Positions 14,561-29,380 of a stretch of 64,000 bases of DNA are shown piece by piece. Source of the DNA: Caprimulgus europaeus (taxonomy: Eukaryota; Chordata; Aves; Caprimulgiformes; Caprimulgidae); contig OU015526.1 in NCBI GenBank assembly GCA_907165065.1, positions 64,999,723 to 65,063,722 of the forward strand, read 5' to 3'. The translations under genes were made by a program, and so were the position numbers. Below the pieces are notes generated by a model, which worked only from the letters and a program-made list of their open reading frames with translations, was not told the DNA's origin and ran no database searches. The stretch's first letter is position 1. The number at the start of each line of letters is the position of its first letter.

Positions 14561-15106
14561 ATTCTTTCTCAATATTTTTAAAATGTTCTTTCTTTTGTTC
14601 ACTGTGTCAAAGCATTACAGGTTTGTTTTGATGGTATATCTTCTAATCTTCTAATTCTCAGCATGCTAACATTTTTTTCTTCTAAAAAGATAATATTTTG
14701 ATGCGTGGCAACGTGCCATGCTTTAAGCACCTTTTAAAAAATATGTGTGATTCAGTGATGCAAAATACACCTTTTCATGAATGCTCAACCAAATTAATTT
14801 GGCAGTTTCATTGTTTACCTCCTCCTTTTGTTTGTTGAAAAATTGGAGCATTTTCCAAGCTCTTATATCCTGTAATAATCTTTAGAAAATTATTCAAGTC
14901 AGCAAATAATTTACCTAATTAGGTTCTTTTCTCAATTTTTGTTTTGATTTTATAAGAAGCATCTGCAACCTGTAATTTCTGCAAAGCTGAAGTTGCCAAA
15001 TGCCATGTTAATTTATCCTCCTCATTTCCAGCAAGTATGTGTGTATGCTGTAGACAGACATATCCCTTCAGCAAGTAGGACTCCAGAACTTTTTTGGGAT
15101 TCATAG

Positions 15107-15165
15107 TTTGTTTGTTGTTTTGGTTTTTGTTTGTGTTGTTTGTTGTTTTTTTTAAAAAAAAACTC
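15107..15165. repeat. T-rich (TTTG-like) simple repeat with adjacent A run
   Basis: Degenerate GTTT/GTTTG units followed by a T8 then A9 run. Low-complexity sequence with no coding potential. Confidence 0.75.
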
Positions 15166-18100
15166 CAGTGCCATATGCTAGACTTAATTATTGGAAGAGA
15201 TTCAGAGTGAGCAACTGCACTATGAAGGTATGCTGGCCCATTTTTGGTTTATGCTCTTTTCAAGATTCTGTAATTAATTTTCAGTTAATTATGGACCAGA
15301 ATGACTTCATGAATTGTGAAGTTTTTTCCAGCATACGCTGTGATCAGATTTGTCAAGTCTCTCACTTCCACACGAGACATTTTCATTTGACTCCCACCTC
15401 ATGCTGCTGTTCCCTAGTGGTGTCTGTCCCCACAACAGCACTGGAGAGGGCCACGGTGAGACCCTCCCGGTCCCACACTGGTGCTCAGCGTCCAGCAAGG
15501 CAGCTGGTGGCTTGCAGCAGCACCTGCACTGCAACCAGGGCGGCACAGAGCCGCCTGGTTTCATTCCTGCTGTCTTCTGTGCCAAAGCCTGGAGAAGTGT
15601 TTTATATGGTGTGACTTGAGAGGACCTTGTCCCTCGTCCGTGTTTCTCTGATGTGACTTAGTGACCAGGCATCCCTCCCTCTCCTGCTGTGTGATCAGAG
15701 AAGATCCCTCCTCTGCAGTGTGATGTGCCACATGTGCTTAGGGGACAAAAAGGTGTCGGGAGGTCTGTACCATGTAGGACTGAAGTCCTTTCATGCCTCA
15801 GCCATCATAGGAAACGCTGCTGAGGCTTACTGGTGCTGGTCTCCCACACCAGTGAGAAGCAGCTTGCTGAAGTACCCTTTGGATATCGAAGGGAAATAAA
15901 ATAGATTTCACCTCACAAATTACATAGTTCATCGCTCTGCAGGGACTGCCTGGGAAATTTGAGTCTCAGGTTTGCATACATTTACATAAGTAAGACACTT
16001 CATGCACAAGATGCAGGGTGTGATTTGTAGTCTTCACTTGCAGATATCCTTATTTTTTATACATTAAAATATTTCAATAATCTGAAAAATAGATTACAAG
16101 AGAATCAGTAATAAGATACAGTACTTCACCTTTTTGCCCAGCTTTCCATTTTCTGTTTAATAACTCATATGAGTAGGGATTTAAAACTGCAGTATTATTT
16201 TCAGTTACTGCAGCTTATGTGGTTTACATTATCATTGTTCCTATCTTTTTGACAAAAAGCAAGCAATAAGGAGAAAAGAAAGAGGAAAAAAAAACACGAG
16301 TATTAGAAAACTGAAAACAAAGAAAAACTTGAATACAGCAAAGATGTATCCTCTTGGTTTTCTTTAAAAATTTCTACCAACTTTCTTCTAACTAAGGTTT
16401 CATAAATTTGAAAGGAAAAAAAGCTCCCTGTGTGTAAGAAACTAAAGCAATTTTAGGTACATGTATGGTTAACTTTTATTTTTCATTTAAACTTTAACTG
16501 CAAAGTATTTTGAAATGCTCATTAACTTTAACTGCATTTGTATTTGCATTTATTATGTAGCATTCTCTTCCGAGGGAATCTAGTCAATTTTTTTTTTAAA
16601 CTTGAACATTCAGCTGGGTGTGTCAGTTCTTCCATCCAAAATACAGCCATATATTAAAGTTATTTGTGAGTTTTGTGAAACAAAACTTTATATTGTCTGG
16701 TTTTCTCACATTTCAGCTGGACAGCTTAGTTGTGGTGCCTACCAATGCCTATGTTATCATTAGTATTGTTTCAAAGAATATTGGTATTCTAGGTGTGGCA
16801 ATTTCAGAAAACATTCATGTTAGAAATCTATGAAGTTATGTGATTGTGTTATACTCTGTACTTTCTCTCAGCAGATAAGTAAAGCACCAATTTACCTACT
16901 TTTATTTGCATGTACAGTGGAGTGAGCCTAAGAGAGTAGCGTAACCTTAAGACATAGCCTGCAACCTGCTGCCTTGTGCTGTGATTTTGTTAGGTCTGCC
17001 AAATTGTCTTGTGAGTGTACTCATAAGAGAGATCAGCAGGGAAATTTGTGTTGCTGCATGAAGTCCATGTTGGCGACTCTTCAGAAGAGGACATCCTTCT
17101 GCCTGAGTAAGGATCAATTGTTTTTAAGGTTCTGCTACTCTTGCACCACCACTCCACACCTTGTGAAAATATATTTAAAAAAAAAAAAAAGCTGTCAGTC
17201 CAGCTGTTTTGGATCTTGTAGGAACCAATTTGTTCAACAGTGAACTTTTCCTACTTCTGTGTCTGTCTTCCTCCATGTTACAAGATACTGCTCTTGCTCT
17301 GCTCTCAATATGACCCTCTAACTTCAGCTTGAACCATCCTCAAGACTATTGTAGATAACTGTCAGAACAGTCACTTGCCACAACTATTAAGAAACTATTT
17401 GGGAATTATGATTAAAAACACAGAATTTTGAAGAGGACTGGTAATGTCAGAGTAATATCTTAGGCATCAATTAAAAAGTTATATTGAAAACGTGTCCTTG
17501 TCCTTTGTGTTTTGCTGATGTTTTTATTTCATATATGAAGGCAGCTCAAGAAGATGCACTGCAGTAGTCTGAAAGCACACAGCTAGCATCAGTCAGTCCT
17601 TGATCAAACTCCTGATCAGGTTCATGTTCTCATTCCTTCTTTGTTTTTTCAAGTTTTGCTGGTTTCAGCTTTGCCTTCTGACAAGCACCCAGCTGCCAGC
17701 AATGTTTGTCTTTCCTCCAGGAACAGCCTTTCAGGCTTTTGGCACAGGTCTGCTGAGCTGCAGACTTCCCTGTTTTATCTGCTGGACCCTCCATCATACC
17801 ATTCATGGCATAACAGCCTCGGTTGCCAGCCTCGCAAAGGAGCTGCAGCTTTTCTGGGCTCCTGCTGGGAGTACGTGTCCCAGCCTGCCTGGTGTCAGGT
17901 GGTGGCACTGTGCATGCAGGCTCTGGGGGGTTTTGTCTGATTTCAGCACTTGCTGGCCCAGAGATTGCTCTTTCCTGAGCAGTTCATATTCTATATATGG
18001 TGTCTTGCTTTGATTTAAAACAGTAAATGGAGAGGGGCGATCACAGCTTTCAAAGAGGAAGGTTTAGGTCCTCCCAAAAGAGGTGCAAAAAAATCTCCCA

Positions 18101-18984
18101 CTGTTGTGCTGTTGTTAGGTGATAGGACAAGCACAGCAGTGGCTCTTGTTTGGATGCCTTCTGCCAAGCATTTGCTGGCTGGCTTGCATGGATACCCTGT
18201 GCAGTGCCCATGAGCTTTTAAGCTTTTCTGTCTGTTGTCAGGGCTCCAGTTTTCACCTCTAGGATGCTCCCAGGGTAGATGATGTTTGTGGCCTCTTGAC
18301 TCCCTAGGACAAAGGCTGACCCCTCTTTTTCCCCTATGGGTACACTACTGGTACACTACTTCTCATCTTGTATGGCATTTAAATTTAACAACCTGTTTTC
18401 CTGAGGATCCTGAAATGAATTGCTGTTTGTTTATCTTCGTTGCTCATACAGATACATAAAAGCAAGCAAGCCTGTAACACCTCTTTTCATTGCTTGGTCT
18501 CATCATGCTGGAGCAGACCAGAGTGTTTCAGCATTCCTGAAATTCATTACACACAGCTCTTGGTGATATTTTGTTTTTTCCTGAATCGCCAAATATCATG
18601 CTTCCTTCTGCAGTGCTCTAAGTCTATGTCCTTTTTACTCTTCCCCACAGTAAAAATGTAATCCTTGCAATGAAAGCATGCCTGTGTCTCCCATTCCTCT
18701 TTCCAGAGCTGCTGGTTATCGCCAGAGCCATTCTGAAACCTCCCCTTGCGGTTTGTGGTGGTGCGTTTCCATTACTCAGTTCCTCATCGCTGGGGGAAGC
18801 TGTAGGAGCAGGAGGAACTTGTCCTTTTAGCTTCCGCCGAGCCATTGCTTCAGAGAGTTTCCACCTGAGTAAGAGGGCTTGCAGACTTAACTTGCCATGA
18901 CTGACACAACCTTGGTCAAAGCATGGTGAGCTCACTGTGCTGAATAGTGGGCTTTGTTAAAACCCTTGTTAGTTGCCCGCAAGT

Positions 18985-19445
18985 GTGCTGAGGACCAATT
19001 TGGAAGACCCTGGGGTAAAGCAATGAGAATCATCAGCAGTCTTTAAAATTTGACTGGTTGGGACAAATTTAACTACTTGGTATTGTTTAGACCAAAAAAA
19101 GGCTGGAGGGAAAGTTGCAGAGAGGGGAAACAAGAGTTGCTTTAGTGACATGTGTTGGTGAAGAGAAAAAGGAGATGATCTGCTTTCAATGTCTGTGAAA
19201 AGCAGGACAAGAAGTAGAGAGCAGCCAGGAAGATGGCAATGAGGAAATGGAAAAGTATCTGTTACCATAAGGCCGGGGAATCACTCGAATAGATGGTCTG
19301 GGGAAGATGTGGAGTCTGTCATTGAGAGTCTTAAACATCAGGTAAGACAAACATTTGTCAGAGGTGATGAGGGCACAGTTGGCTCTGGTCTGAGTAAGAG
19401 GATGGATCGTGCAACTGTCCCAGGTCTCTTCCAGACTATGATAAG
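18985..19445 (+). mobile_element. CR1 LINE, old 3'-end fragment
   Basis: The second half aligns in order with an old CR1 3' end: 'gtggagtctgtcattgagag', 'tcttaaacatcaggtaagac', 'aaacatttgtcagaggtgat', then a terminal 'gtctcttccagactatgat'. The first half has weaker blocks such as 'tgggacaaatttaactactt' and 'gaaaaaggagatgatctgct'. It is highly diverged, so this is an ancient insertion. The left boundary is approximate. Confidence 0.72.
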
Positions 19446-20740
19446 TATTACTTAAGTGGAGTTAAACTAGATGATTTGTGTGCAAATAAAAAAAAAAAGT
19501 CAAAATGTTATTTCTGTGCACAAAAAGACTTTTTAGATTTTGACATCACTGATCCTCATTGAATGAGCTATTCTGTATCTCTGTCCTTCTGTGTAACAGT
19601 ATGTTTTGAAGGGGCAATGATGCTCAGACTACAGAAGTCATGTGCTCTTTCTTCTGACACTGCATTGCTTTTTTTGTTTGTGTGCTGCTTTGGCACTTCA
19701 CAGGTTTTAAATTGATTTGAGCTGTGGTTTACTCCAGCAATGTCACAAAGAAAATTTATTCGATCGCAGATTTTGCCTTAGCACGTGAATCTGATGTTCT
19801 TTCCCCTTGTCCTCTCATATGTACTTTGCTTCAGAATTACCTTAGTAACTTCTGTTTTGTTTTGAATCTTGTTTCCTGCTTTTTTCCCCACCAATTCCCA
19901 AGTGTGTACTCTTCCATTTTTAGTATCTGTGTTTTGCTAAAATAAGTGTGAGAAGTGGCAAGGATACCTGGCTCAAAAAGCAGGCTTTGGAGTTCGATGT
20001 TAGTAGAAAGAAAAATCCACAGCAGGTTATGAAGGAGAACTTGAGGACATTTAAGCCTTAGAAGTACACAAGAGGCAAAAAGGTGGTGTTTCACAAAGCA
20101 GAAGGCAAGGTGAAGGCACCCATTGGAGCATTCCTGAGCTGCCCAGTACCACACATCTTCCTGCAAATTTGTGCTGGTGATTTGTGTGCTTTTGTGGTTC
20201 TCTGTCATCAGCTTTCCTGTTTCCCCCAATGCTGTAACTTTTTAGTAATGAAAATCATCTTCGTTGCAGAAGATGCAAGAAGAGGAACCTATAGAACCTG
20301 AGCTCACAAGACCAGTCCACCCTGAATGGACAGTAAGGGGATTTGTCAGTAGGGAGTAGAGAAGATATCAATGTGGGGCAACTCTCCTGCCCTCAAAACC
20401 ATGCAGTTGTCATACTGGGAAGAGCTGAGGAAGCTTGTGTGTGGCTTCTGGGTCTGTCTGCACCTGGACCAAGCACATTCAGGCATGTCATTTAGACATC
20501 CTCTTAGAGAGGTGTGTGTCAATTTTAGTCATTACTGGCATTTCATACACAACTACTTCAACTTCAGGAGAACTTAGAAATGTGCCATGCTGTCAGTTGG
20601 AAAGGGAGGCTCGGTTTTGTGATTCAGATCATATGTATGGATAATATTGCAGAGTTGCATTTTCCCTAGAAAGGTGGTTAATATCATGTACAGGGTGTTT
20701 CACTAATGTTCAGGATCACTTATTTAAGTGGAAGATTAAT

Positions 20741-20804
20741 GTGTTTTGGTTTTTGTTTTGGATTTGGGGGGATTTTTTGTTTATTTTGGTTTGGGTTTTT
20801 TTTG
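20741..20804. repeat. T/G-rich low-complexity tract
   Basis: Degenerate TTTTGG-like sequence with a G6 run near 20766-20771. Same style as the tract at 14471-14560. Confidence 0.75.
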
Positions 20805-23419
20805 AAATGACTTATCATGAACTGGATGTTGAAAAATAAGGCTGAGATGACTACAGAAGATAAACAGCCAGCTTAAATTTCACAGATAGAGTTGCTGTTC
20901 CAGGAAGCAGGGTGGATGATTTCTAGAAGGTGAGGGACAGACTGGCAACACTGAATGTAGATGCTTAGGAATAAGGTCATTTGAGAGAAATCTGAGTTGA
21001 TAAAAACTGAGGATATGGAAATCATATGGATGAGAAGACAAAGGGTCTCAAAATATTTGTTAATTGGGGAAAAATGCAAGTGGGGATGTGGTGTATTATG
21101 ACATAACCAGAAAGACCACAGAGACAAGTGCAACACTTACCAAGCTGAGTTCTGGTAATAGTAGAGCAAGAATAAAAATGAAGCATTTAAAGCCTGGTAC
21201 GCTCTTTAGCGTGGAGTGGAAGCATGAGCACTCAAGGTACAGGATGAGAGGTGCTGCGGCAGAGTTTGCTTGTCGAAGCTTTGAAAACTCTGAAGAGCTT
21301 GTTGAGTAGCTGTGTCTCCGGTGTAAATACGGAGAGGGAATTTCACACGCCGTAAATGTCAACAGGACTCCATCACAGGCAATCACGTTGGCTTAGTGTT
21401 ATGATCAGGATGAAGGGCACGCAGATCATGGAAAAGACTTAGCATTGGGTATCAACCCAAATAAAAGCAAGAAAGAAGACTTGGATGAGGAATGCCTGCA
21501 GAAGGTTGGATGGGAATGCGTGTCTTGGGAGGAAGGTTGTCGCTTGGCACAAGGCAGAAACCAGTGATCATAGCCAAGAGCATTCAGTCTGGTACAGTGG
21601 AAGATTTCAAAATCTGTTCTCCAAAGTTTCCCTAACTTTGTTTTGAACCAAATTATTACCAATGCTAGCAGTTCAAGCTGCTGATGTTTCATTGCTGCAG
21701 GTGTCTTAGAGTTGTAGGTGACAAATACTGGAATTGTAGGTGACCTACTCTTCGTGTTCATTGTTAGTATTTTACTGCTTCTCCTTATATCCATTTGATG
21801 AGTAGTTGAAATTACTGATGCATTTAGGAGACAATGCTTAGCTCAGAAATAATTGAATTTGCCATATGTTTGAAGAATTAGTAATAATCAGTAAAATATG
21901 AGTTTTGCGAGCATCTGAAAAGGACTGATAAAGATTGGCTTTCATCAACATAATTTTCTTTTGTAAGCTTTTTTTAAGGCTTTGTTTATTGGATGATTTA
22001 AATATTTAGTAAATACATTTCTTTTGAAATTAATGAAGAAGTACAAGAGGGAGTTTTATATACCAAAAATGTTAGCTATGAGACTGTCAGTTTGGGATTT
22101 TATGTGAAATATATGTGGGGGAAATTTTCATACTTTAGCCATTTCTCATTAAAAAAGCTTTATCAAAAACAGCTTGATTTTATTTTAACAGGAAACCACT
22201 AATTGGCATTTGGTAAAAGTTGTTCCCACATGGGGAGGAGTACCCCTATGAAACTGTTATTTTTCAATTAATTATCACTTTGAGGATTGCTGAGAAACAA
22301 GCAATGTGTTAGACATTTTCCCTGACAACCTAAATATTCCTGTAAAATGCACTTTGGAACTCAGCTTTCTTGTGTCACTTTTGTCTGCTGTCTCTTCACG
22401 AATGCAGAGCCTGGAGCTTAGCACGGCTGAAAAAGGGATTAATTCCCCTTGTCTCTTACCCAGAGCCTCCCCAGTGCCTTCCCTTCTTGACTGCTGTGGA
22501 CATCACTGTCCCACTCATCAGACAAGTAGATAACCTGAACTTCATCATTGAGTGAGACCTCAAAATATGCAAGATTTTATCTTGGCTTTCACCTTACTTT
22601 TTCTGAGGCAACTGTGATGGCTTCTGTGCCATCTTTGCAAGGCTGCTTCTTTTATCTGTTCTACAAAGGCCATTGCTGTGAGCAGATCTCCATGGCTATG
22701 GGTGCATGGTCTTGAATCCTGCGTGCAAAACCAACACACTGCAGAGGGACTGTGTCTGTTCCATGAGATGTGTGCAAGCGCTGTCAGGAGGTGCCACCTC
22801 CCTGCAGGTGTTTGTATTTCACCGCTCACTCTCTCTAGCCATATGTATAATCAGAAGGAAATGCAGAATTCTCATTAAAATATGGTAAGATTTCTCATTA
22901 GTGGGCACGTAGTGACTTGAAATAGCATTCTCCAAAAGTAGCTGTGAGTGGTTTGCTGTCACACTGGAAGGGCATCCGAAGTAGGGTGCTGTTGAGGGTC
23001 AGTTCTGTGTCTAGTTTTACTAGTTACTTGCATCCCAAAGTAGAAAGTAAATATGTAAATCTACAGATTTGGAAATTCTCTGTGGCCAGAATCAGAATTC
23101 AGAAGAATCTTCAGCTCTAGTGTCTGAAACCAACATGATCACATTTTCAGTAAAGCACAGAGGATTATGTTGAAAAGTGCAAGTCGAGGTGTGCAAGAAT
23201 GATGTACCTGAGAGCAGCTGTTTTAAGAGATGGCAGTGCAGAAGAAAGCATGGTTGAATGATGATTCTGTGATAAATTTAGAGTCAGCAATGTAAAATTG
23301 ATGCAAAAATAGGCTCCAGTTTCTCACAGACCTTTACATTTAGAAAAGTTTCCTCAACATCTAAACTGAATCTTTCTTCCTGAAATATCATATCATGTGC
23401 CTGAAGAAAGGTGTATACA

Positions 23420-23860
23420 GACTAGAGACTGCTCAGGAAGAACAAGGATAATAAGAAGCTTAGAAAAAAAACCCCATAAATCAGTAAGGAAGAGTTGAAG
23501 AAGCTCAATTTATTTTAGTGTAGAAGAGAGAAAGATATTAAGGAGGCAATGATACCAGTATTTCAATACAAAAAACGGTGTAAAAGAGGAGACAGGAATG
23601 ATAAGTTGTTCTTTATGGCCACTGGGGAAGTGATGAAGAGGAATCAACTTTACTGCAGAAAAAATGATGCAACATTGGAGATGTTGGGGGAAAACTGAGT
23701 GGTTAGATGTTGGAGGAAGATGGGGGATATTGCAGAATTCCCTGTACTGGAGATTAATAACATATTCAGTTGGACAAAGTATAGTTGATCCTGCTCAAAG
23801 CAAAAGGATAAACTACTTCACATATATTGTTCCTGTGCCTTACAGTGCTGTATTGGAGCA
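23420..23860 (+). mobile_element. CR1 LINE, old 3'-end fragment
   Basis: Ordered blocks resemble a CR1 3' end: 'gagttgaagaagctcaattt', 'agatattaaggaggcaatga', 'aagttgttctttatggccac', and near the end 'ttggacaaagtatagttgat' followed by 'cctgctcaaagc' and 'gttcctgtgccttacagtgc'. Divergence is high and indels are common. No open frame of reverse transcriptase remains. Confidence 0.72.
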
Positions 23861-26246
23861 GCATGGCACTGCTTTGTATATTAGAATCTGTTCCAAACAG
23901 AAGCATGCAAACACTTCTGAAATTGTCCTATAAGTAAGCAAAGTAATAAGCAGGAAATATTTACCTAGTTACAGCCAGTTTCATTAGTAGTTTAAGTCAA
24001 ACTAGAGTAAAGAGCCAAAATATGTTTAAAAGAACATGATGAAAATTGTGTACAATTCTGTAGATTAAAATGCGCATTAGAAGCTCTTTCTTTCATCTGT
24101 TCTGTACCTCCCTTTTTGGTATGTGAACCAAGAACAAGAATTACATTTATGGATGTGCTTGGATCTTTGCAGGGTCTGACTGAAGGCAAATAAAATGTGA
24201 CATGCCCGTAGATCAGACTTCATGCACATTTATTCCTTGTCTTTAAGTTGTCCAGTCCTGTCAGACTAAAGTGTTACTTATTAATTAGTAAGCAGTTGTG
24301 AATGATGTTGGCAATGCTAAACTATGTCATTGTTTCAGTTATGCCTACCACTTCATTCTGTTAAATCCAGTCATTGGCTTTGAGCTTATTCTCCAGTAAA
24401 AGCTTGCTTCTGCTTGTGGAGAATAAGAAATTAGGAAATTTTCTTTGCTTTGTTAATTAAAGTATACTAATTCCTCAGGCTCATGGCAAGTGATAACCAT
24501 TTTCTATCACTTTCTATCTCCTCTGGGTTACAGCTGTCAGAAACAGATTTTAAAATTTATTTTGCTATGTGAAGGCAGGACCTTTATTTCCTTCCTCTCC
24601 AGCTGCAGTCTTCCTTTCTTTGTACATTCAGAAAAACTACTTGGTCTCTCTGGCATATCCCAAATGCCACTGCAGAAATTGCCCTTGAAAGGCCACTGCT
24701 TTGCAAGAGCAAAGTCCTGTTGGTAGTAAGTCTTACATTATCATCTTGTGCTCTTCTTTTAAGTCCTTGTACAATTTGTCCCCTGCTTCAGTAGCTGCTT
24801 TTCATTTGCTTCCTCCACTTGCTCTGTCCATTCAAACCACTGACTCATCCACTTGTGTGTCTCCCAGGTTTGTACCTGGCCCTTCCTCTTATGTGTGGGG
24901 GATGTTTAGTGGTTCTTCATCTACTGCAGCTCTACCTGAAAAGCAGTGCTTTACTTCCCAGAGTGGGTGGTTGGTTTATGGAACCTTTAGGGTCCTGTTT
25001 TGGTTGTTCCATTCTTTGTTTCCTGAAGAATAAAGGTAGCATGCCTGAATGCACTCTGTAGAGCAAATGAGATGATGCTGTAAGATCTTATTTCCTTTCC
25101 TGTTTTTCACTTCACTCTATGCATTTGCATGCATATGTGTGTGTACGAATATATAAAATGTCTGTATGATTATCTAGAAATTTCTCAGCAAAATCTCATA
25201 CCCATTGTGCTAGACACTTAAGTGAAAAAATGTCTGTACCAAGATAGCTCCAAATTTTCATATATGTCAAGATACAACAGATCTGGGGAAAGGGAAACAC
25301 TATTTGTGGTAGCAGTAAAATAGCTAATGAGAACAGATGTCAGCTCACTGAAGTAAGTGAGGCAAAGGCACCAGGCAAACAGGATGAAAAGATTTGGAGG
25401 AGGAAAAAGTGGCATTTTGATGGAGCATTTATCAGTGCAAAGGTGGAAGCAAGCGTCAAAGCGTTTATGCTTGGTGAGGGCTCAAAGAGCCTACCCAAAA
25501 GCTGATACAGCTGTCTCAAAGGGAGAATTGGCAGCTTGATCCTTTGGTGACTGGTGCAGCAACGTGTTGTAGGTTGCTTTTAAAGAGGAGAAGCAGGTGG
25601 CACTGGAGGGATGTGCAGGAAAGCCCTCAAGCATTTGGCATGGGATAGAGGGGAGAAAGCTGACAGCTGATGAGGTTGGGAAGGAGGTGGTGGTGGTTGT
25701 AGCTCAGGTGCAGAGTTTGAACAGTGAGGTTGGGACCTGGATGGAGGAGCTCAAATATTTGAAACGCAGGTGCACGCTGGCATGGCGTACAGAGCCGGCA
25801 CAGCTAAAGGTGGTTGGAGTGTGCTTGTTTTGCAGCATGTTGTCTGCATATTGTGGGGGGGGGGTTTTCCCCTTTGTCTTTTACATGTATTTACTCAAAT
25901 TGCCACTTCTTCTTTTTCTCCTACACCTCTTTTTTAAATCTCCATCATTGTCTGTGTTCTTTGCTGTGTCCATTTTGGTTTCCCCTTTCCTTGAGCTGAT
26001 GTTCTCTGCTTTACACTAGAGATATCATATGTTCTTATAATGTGATTTTTATATCACTGATTCAAATATGTTCTGCAACATGGATAGAATAAAGATCTGT
26101 TGGGTCAGGATCAGTTTGGTCCTGGCTCTGATAGAGCTTTTGATATGTGACAAATAAAGCTCATAGTCATCTATATCATGCATTTAGCTGTGCAAATAAT
26201 AATTGGTTTTTGATAGACAGCAAGGCAAGCTCCGAATATCATCTTT

Positions 26247-26321
26247 CAAAAAACCAAAACAAAACAAAAAAAAACACAAAACAAACAAAAAAAAACCCAA
26301 AACAACAACAACAACAAAAAA
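26247..26321. repeat. A-rich simple repeat with (CAA)n core
   Basis: A-rich sequence with interspersed C and a short CAACAACAACAACAA array near 26302-26316. Likely a degenerate simple repeat. Confidence 0.85.
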
Positions 26322-29164
26322 CTATTCCAGGGTAATTGCAGTGGTATCACTGCAAGTCTTGTAATTCACTCTATGTAATACTGTGGATAATTTTCTAAGC
26401 TTCAGGTTTCTCTTTAGAGCACTGGATACCGGCATGGATTTGCAGAACATTTTAGATTGTTCACTTGCTAAATTTGAACGCTGATACAATTCTGCAAATA
26501 AGATATTATTCTGTTATAGAACTGTGGAGTTAAATCCTAATATTTATATCTAATATTGATAGCATTTTGTTCTTTGGCATTTTTTATCTCAGTATTTTAA
26601 TATTAATAGTGATGAAAATTATCAATTTTGAGCCCATGAAAAATAGTAATCAGATGCGTGGCTGTGTAGAATCCATAACTTAATTTGTGTATATTCCTTG
26701 GGGACAAAGGGAGTATAGATTAGCTCCCTCTAGATCCAACTTGTATAGCGTGTGGAAGTTTACTATGGTATTTTTAAGAAAAGTGTGCAGTAGCTTACCT
26801 GTCTTGTAACTACCCTAAAGCCTCAAACTTAACCTTTAAAAATTGGGAATGCCATAGATTTGTACCTGGTATTCACATTAATTTGTATTCAGAAAACAAT
26901 TTACAATATGGTCACATCCAGATAATGTCCTGTTATTTGACCTGGAGTAGCATTCACTGTTGCAGGTGACCAGAAGCCTATTCAGTGTTTTACAGCTGGC
27001 ATGAAAACTCCCAGTCCTGAAGTTGCAGGCCTCCCTGTTTCAGCTTTGTGACAGGAGTCTTACGGATGAAGGAGAAGGATCAGTACTAAGGAACCAGTTG
27101 TCCAAATCTGAATTCACCCCAGTCTCCTGCCAATAGCTGTTTTCAAGTGATTAAGTCCCGTCTTTTTGCTAGATCATAAGGCTGAAACTGTAGTGAGAGG
27201 AAAAAGATATTAATTTGCCTCACAGACTTAAGAGTGCTCAAGACTCTGTTAAACTGATTTTAATACAGCATCTCAGTCTTCCTCCATGTCTCTGCAGCAA
27301 TGCCATCATCCCTTTCTAGGCAGGTGGGACTGGCATTGAGGGTGGTAAACAAGGAAGCTGGTGTTTGCGAGCTGCTCTCATTGAGGTCTTCAAAGCATGT
27401 GGAACAACGTGTGATTTTGCAGAATTTGCAGGTTTTTCTTTGAACATGTTGGACACAAGCCTGCTTATATTAAATCCAGGTAAAACTTTGCTTATTGCTT
27501 CCAGAGGAACAGGGACTGCTATTTGTGGTCAGACTTGTAGCTTATTTATTCCTGTTATACTGTAAATTATTGTTAGAGCTACAGAGGAGGTCTGTTGGCC
27601 GTGCCTTTTTAAAGTCCAACTTAGGTGCCATTTCAGATACTTCACCTTATTTTTCATTATTTTTATTGCAGCTTATAAGACCTTCCAAAATACTTATTCA
27701 ACAAAAGTTGGGTCAGATATTTGAGGTGTTAACCTCCGGTTTATCTGCAGTGTGTCTTTCACTGTTGTTTGGTTTTCTTCAACTATTACTCTGTCTCAGA
27801 TGATTTAAAAATACAAGGATTATAATGTGATATCCTGGCTGCAATAACGCTGAACAGGAGGGGCAAGAAGTCCTGTAATTAGAGATAATATGCAGTCACT
27901 GGCTGTGCAGCTACTTGGATAAAAGTCTTGTCCTAACTCCAAACAGGCTTTAGGATATAGCTTTGCCATGTGAGATGCCCCATTCCCTGGTCTGTGCAGA
28001 AAGCCTGGGACTTCTTGAACATTTCCACATGGCAGTCCTGGTGAACATGACTTTTACTCACTGATTCAGAGGTGGCTTTGTCAGTTTTTTAGATGGTATT
28101 GCAGTTAGAGAGCCAATGTGAAAAACAGCTTCAAAAGACCGACTTGAAGTATGTATTGCTCAGAGTTTGTATTTAATCTTTAGTTGTTGGTTTCTGTGGG
28201 AGTTACCAAACCAGTTGAGCTACAGCACTGGCGTGAAGCCAAATGAAAAATACAGTTTTCTTCACTGTAAACATGACTGTCAAGCAGTAATGTTTTTCTC
28301 AGCTTCATTTTAAAGGCATTATAATGGAAGAAAATGAAACTAAAACATGTTTTTATGCCAGTATTATACATTGAAGAATGTTGTTTCTTTTTTCTTTAAA
28401 TGAAAAACTCTTTAAGAGAATAGAACATAAAAAAATATGTCTTAATAAATATGTAATCAGTTATCTGTGTTGCCAGATACTTGGTTGAGTTGGTAAACCA
28501 ATACATTTCTTACTCTGGTGTAGTTATGGTGAGAATACTTTTTTCCTTTTTTTCCCTCCCCCTCTACAAGCATGAAAAATATGTAGAGTTCTTTATTTTT
28601 AGACCTGTTTTGATAACAGAAAAAAAGGTGCCTGATAAAATTTAATAACAGTAAACACTAATGTCTATCAACTCTTTCAGGCTTACTCTTAAACTTCTTT
28701 TTAGGTGGCCAATAGCTCTGTTAACTTATCATCAGGTATTCTGCTGAATTTAGCCATCCTTGCTTTGCTTTTGGGATTTATTTTGTTGAAAAATGTGTGA
28801 GTTCAGCTTTGCCTTTCTAATATAAATGCAGACTATATTTAATGTTCACAATGATTTCACCAGGACATTGTCATGTAGGTGCAACTGCACCAAATGGGCA
28901 ATAACAGCATTTTCACTTTTCAGAATTCAATTTATCAGAGTTATCTGCTTTGCTTGTAACTCCCTCCGTTTTATTTTGTAGTGTGAGGAAAAGGCTTGTT
29001 TAACAAAATGTCTGATCAGCTGCTGCTTTGTAAAATGGCTTTTTTGGTGCTAGGAATGGAAATTGCATCTTGAAGAATAGGCGTCAGCATCCATGTAACT
29101 TGATGCACTGGAGGATGAAAAATCCTTCAGTTGTGCTTCATTGTTTCAATGAGCTTTTTTAAGA

Positions 29165-29380
29165 GTCTTGTAATAGAAAAGTAAGAAACAGGATTGGAAG
29201 GGACTTCTGTAAGGGTCTTCTTGTCTGTCCTGTCTCTTGAGCCAGAATCAGCCACAGTGAAACCTTTCCTGTCAGATACTTGTCTTGCCTCATCTTTATA
29301 ACCTCAAATGACAGTGATTCCTGTGTTTCCCTATGTAATCTGTGCTAATGCCTCAGGTAATTAGGAAGCTTTTGTTAAGT
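29165..29380 (-). mobile_element. CR1 LINE 3'-end fragment, antisense
   Basis: Read on the + strand it follows the reverse complement of a CR1 3' end: 'aggattggaagggacttctg', later 'cctttcctgtcagatacttg', 'cctcatctttataacctc' and 'gtgattcctgtgtttcccta'. The order and spacing fit; identity is low, so the copy is old. It lies about 700 bp before the LTR in the same intron. Confidence 0.7.

Noticed and set aside
25597..26019. 140-codon open frame with a mildly coiled-coil-like first half
   Set aside because: Second half is a translation of T-rich low-complexity DNA. No gag, transposase or other known domain could be recognised, so origin stays unassigned.
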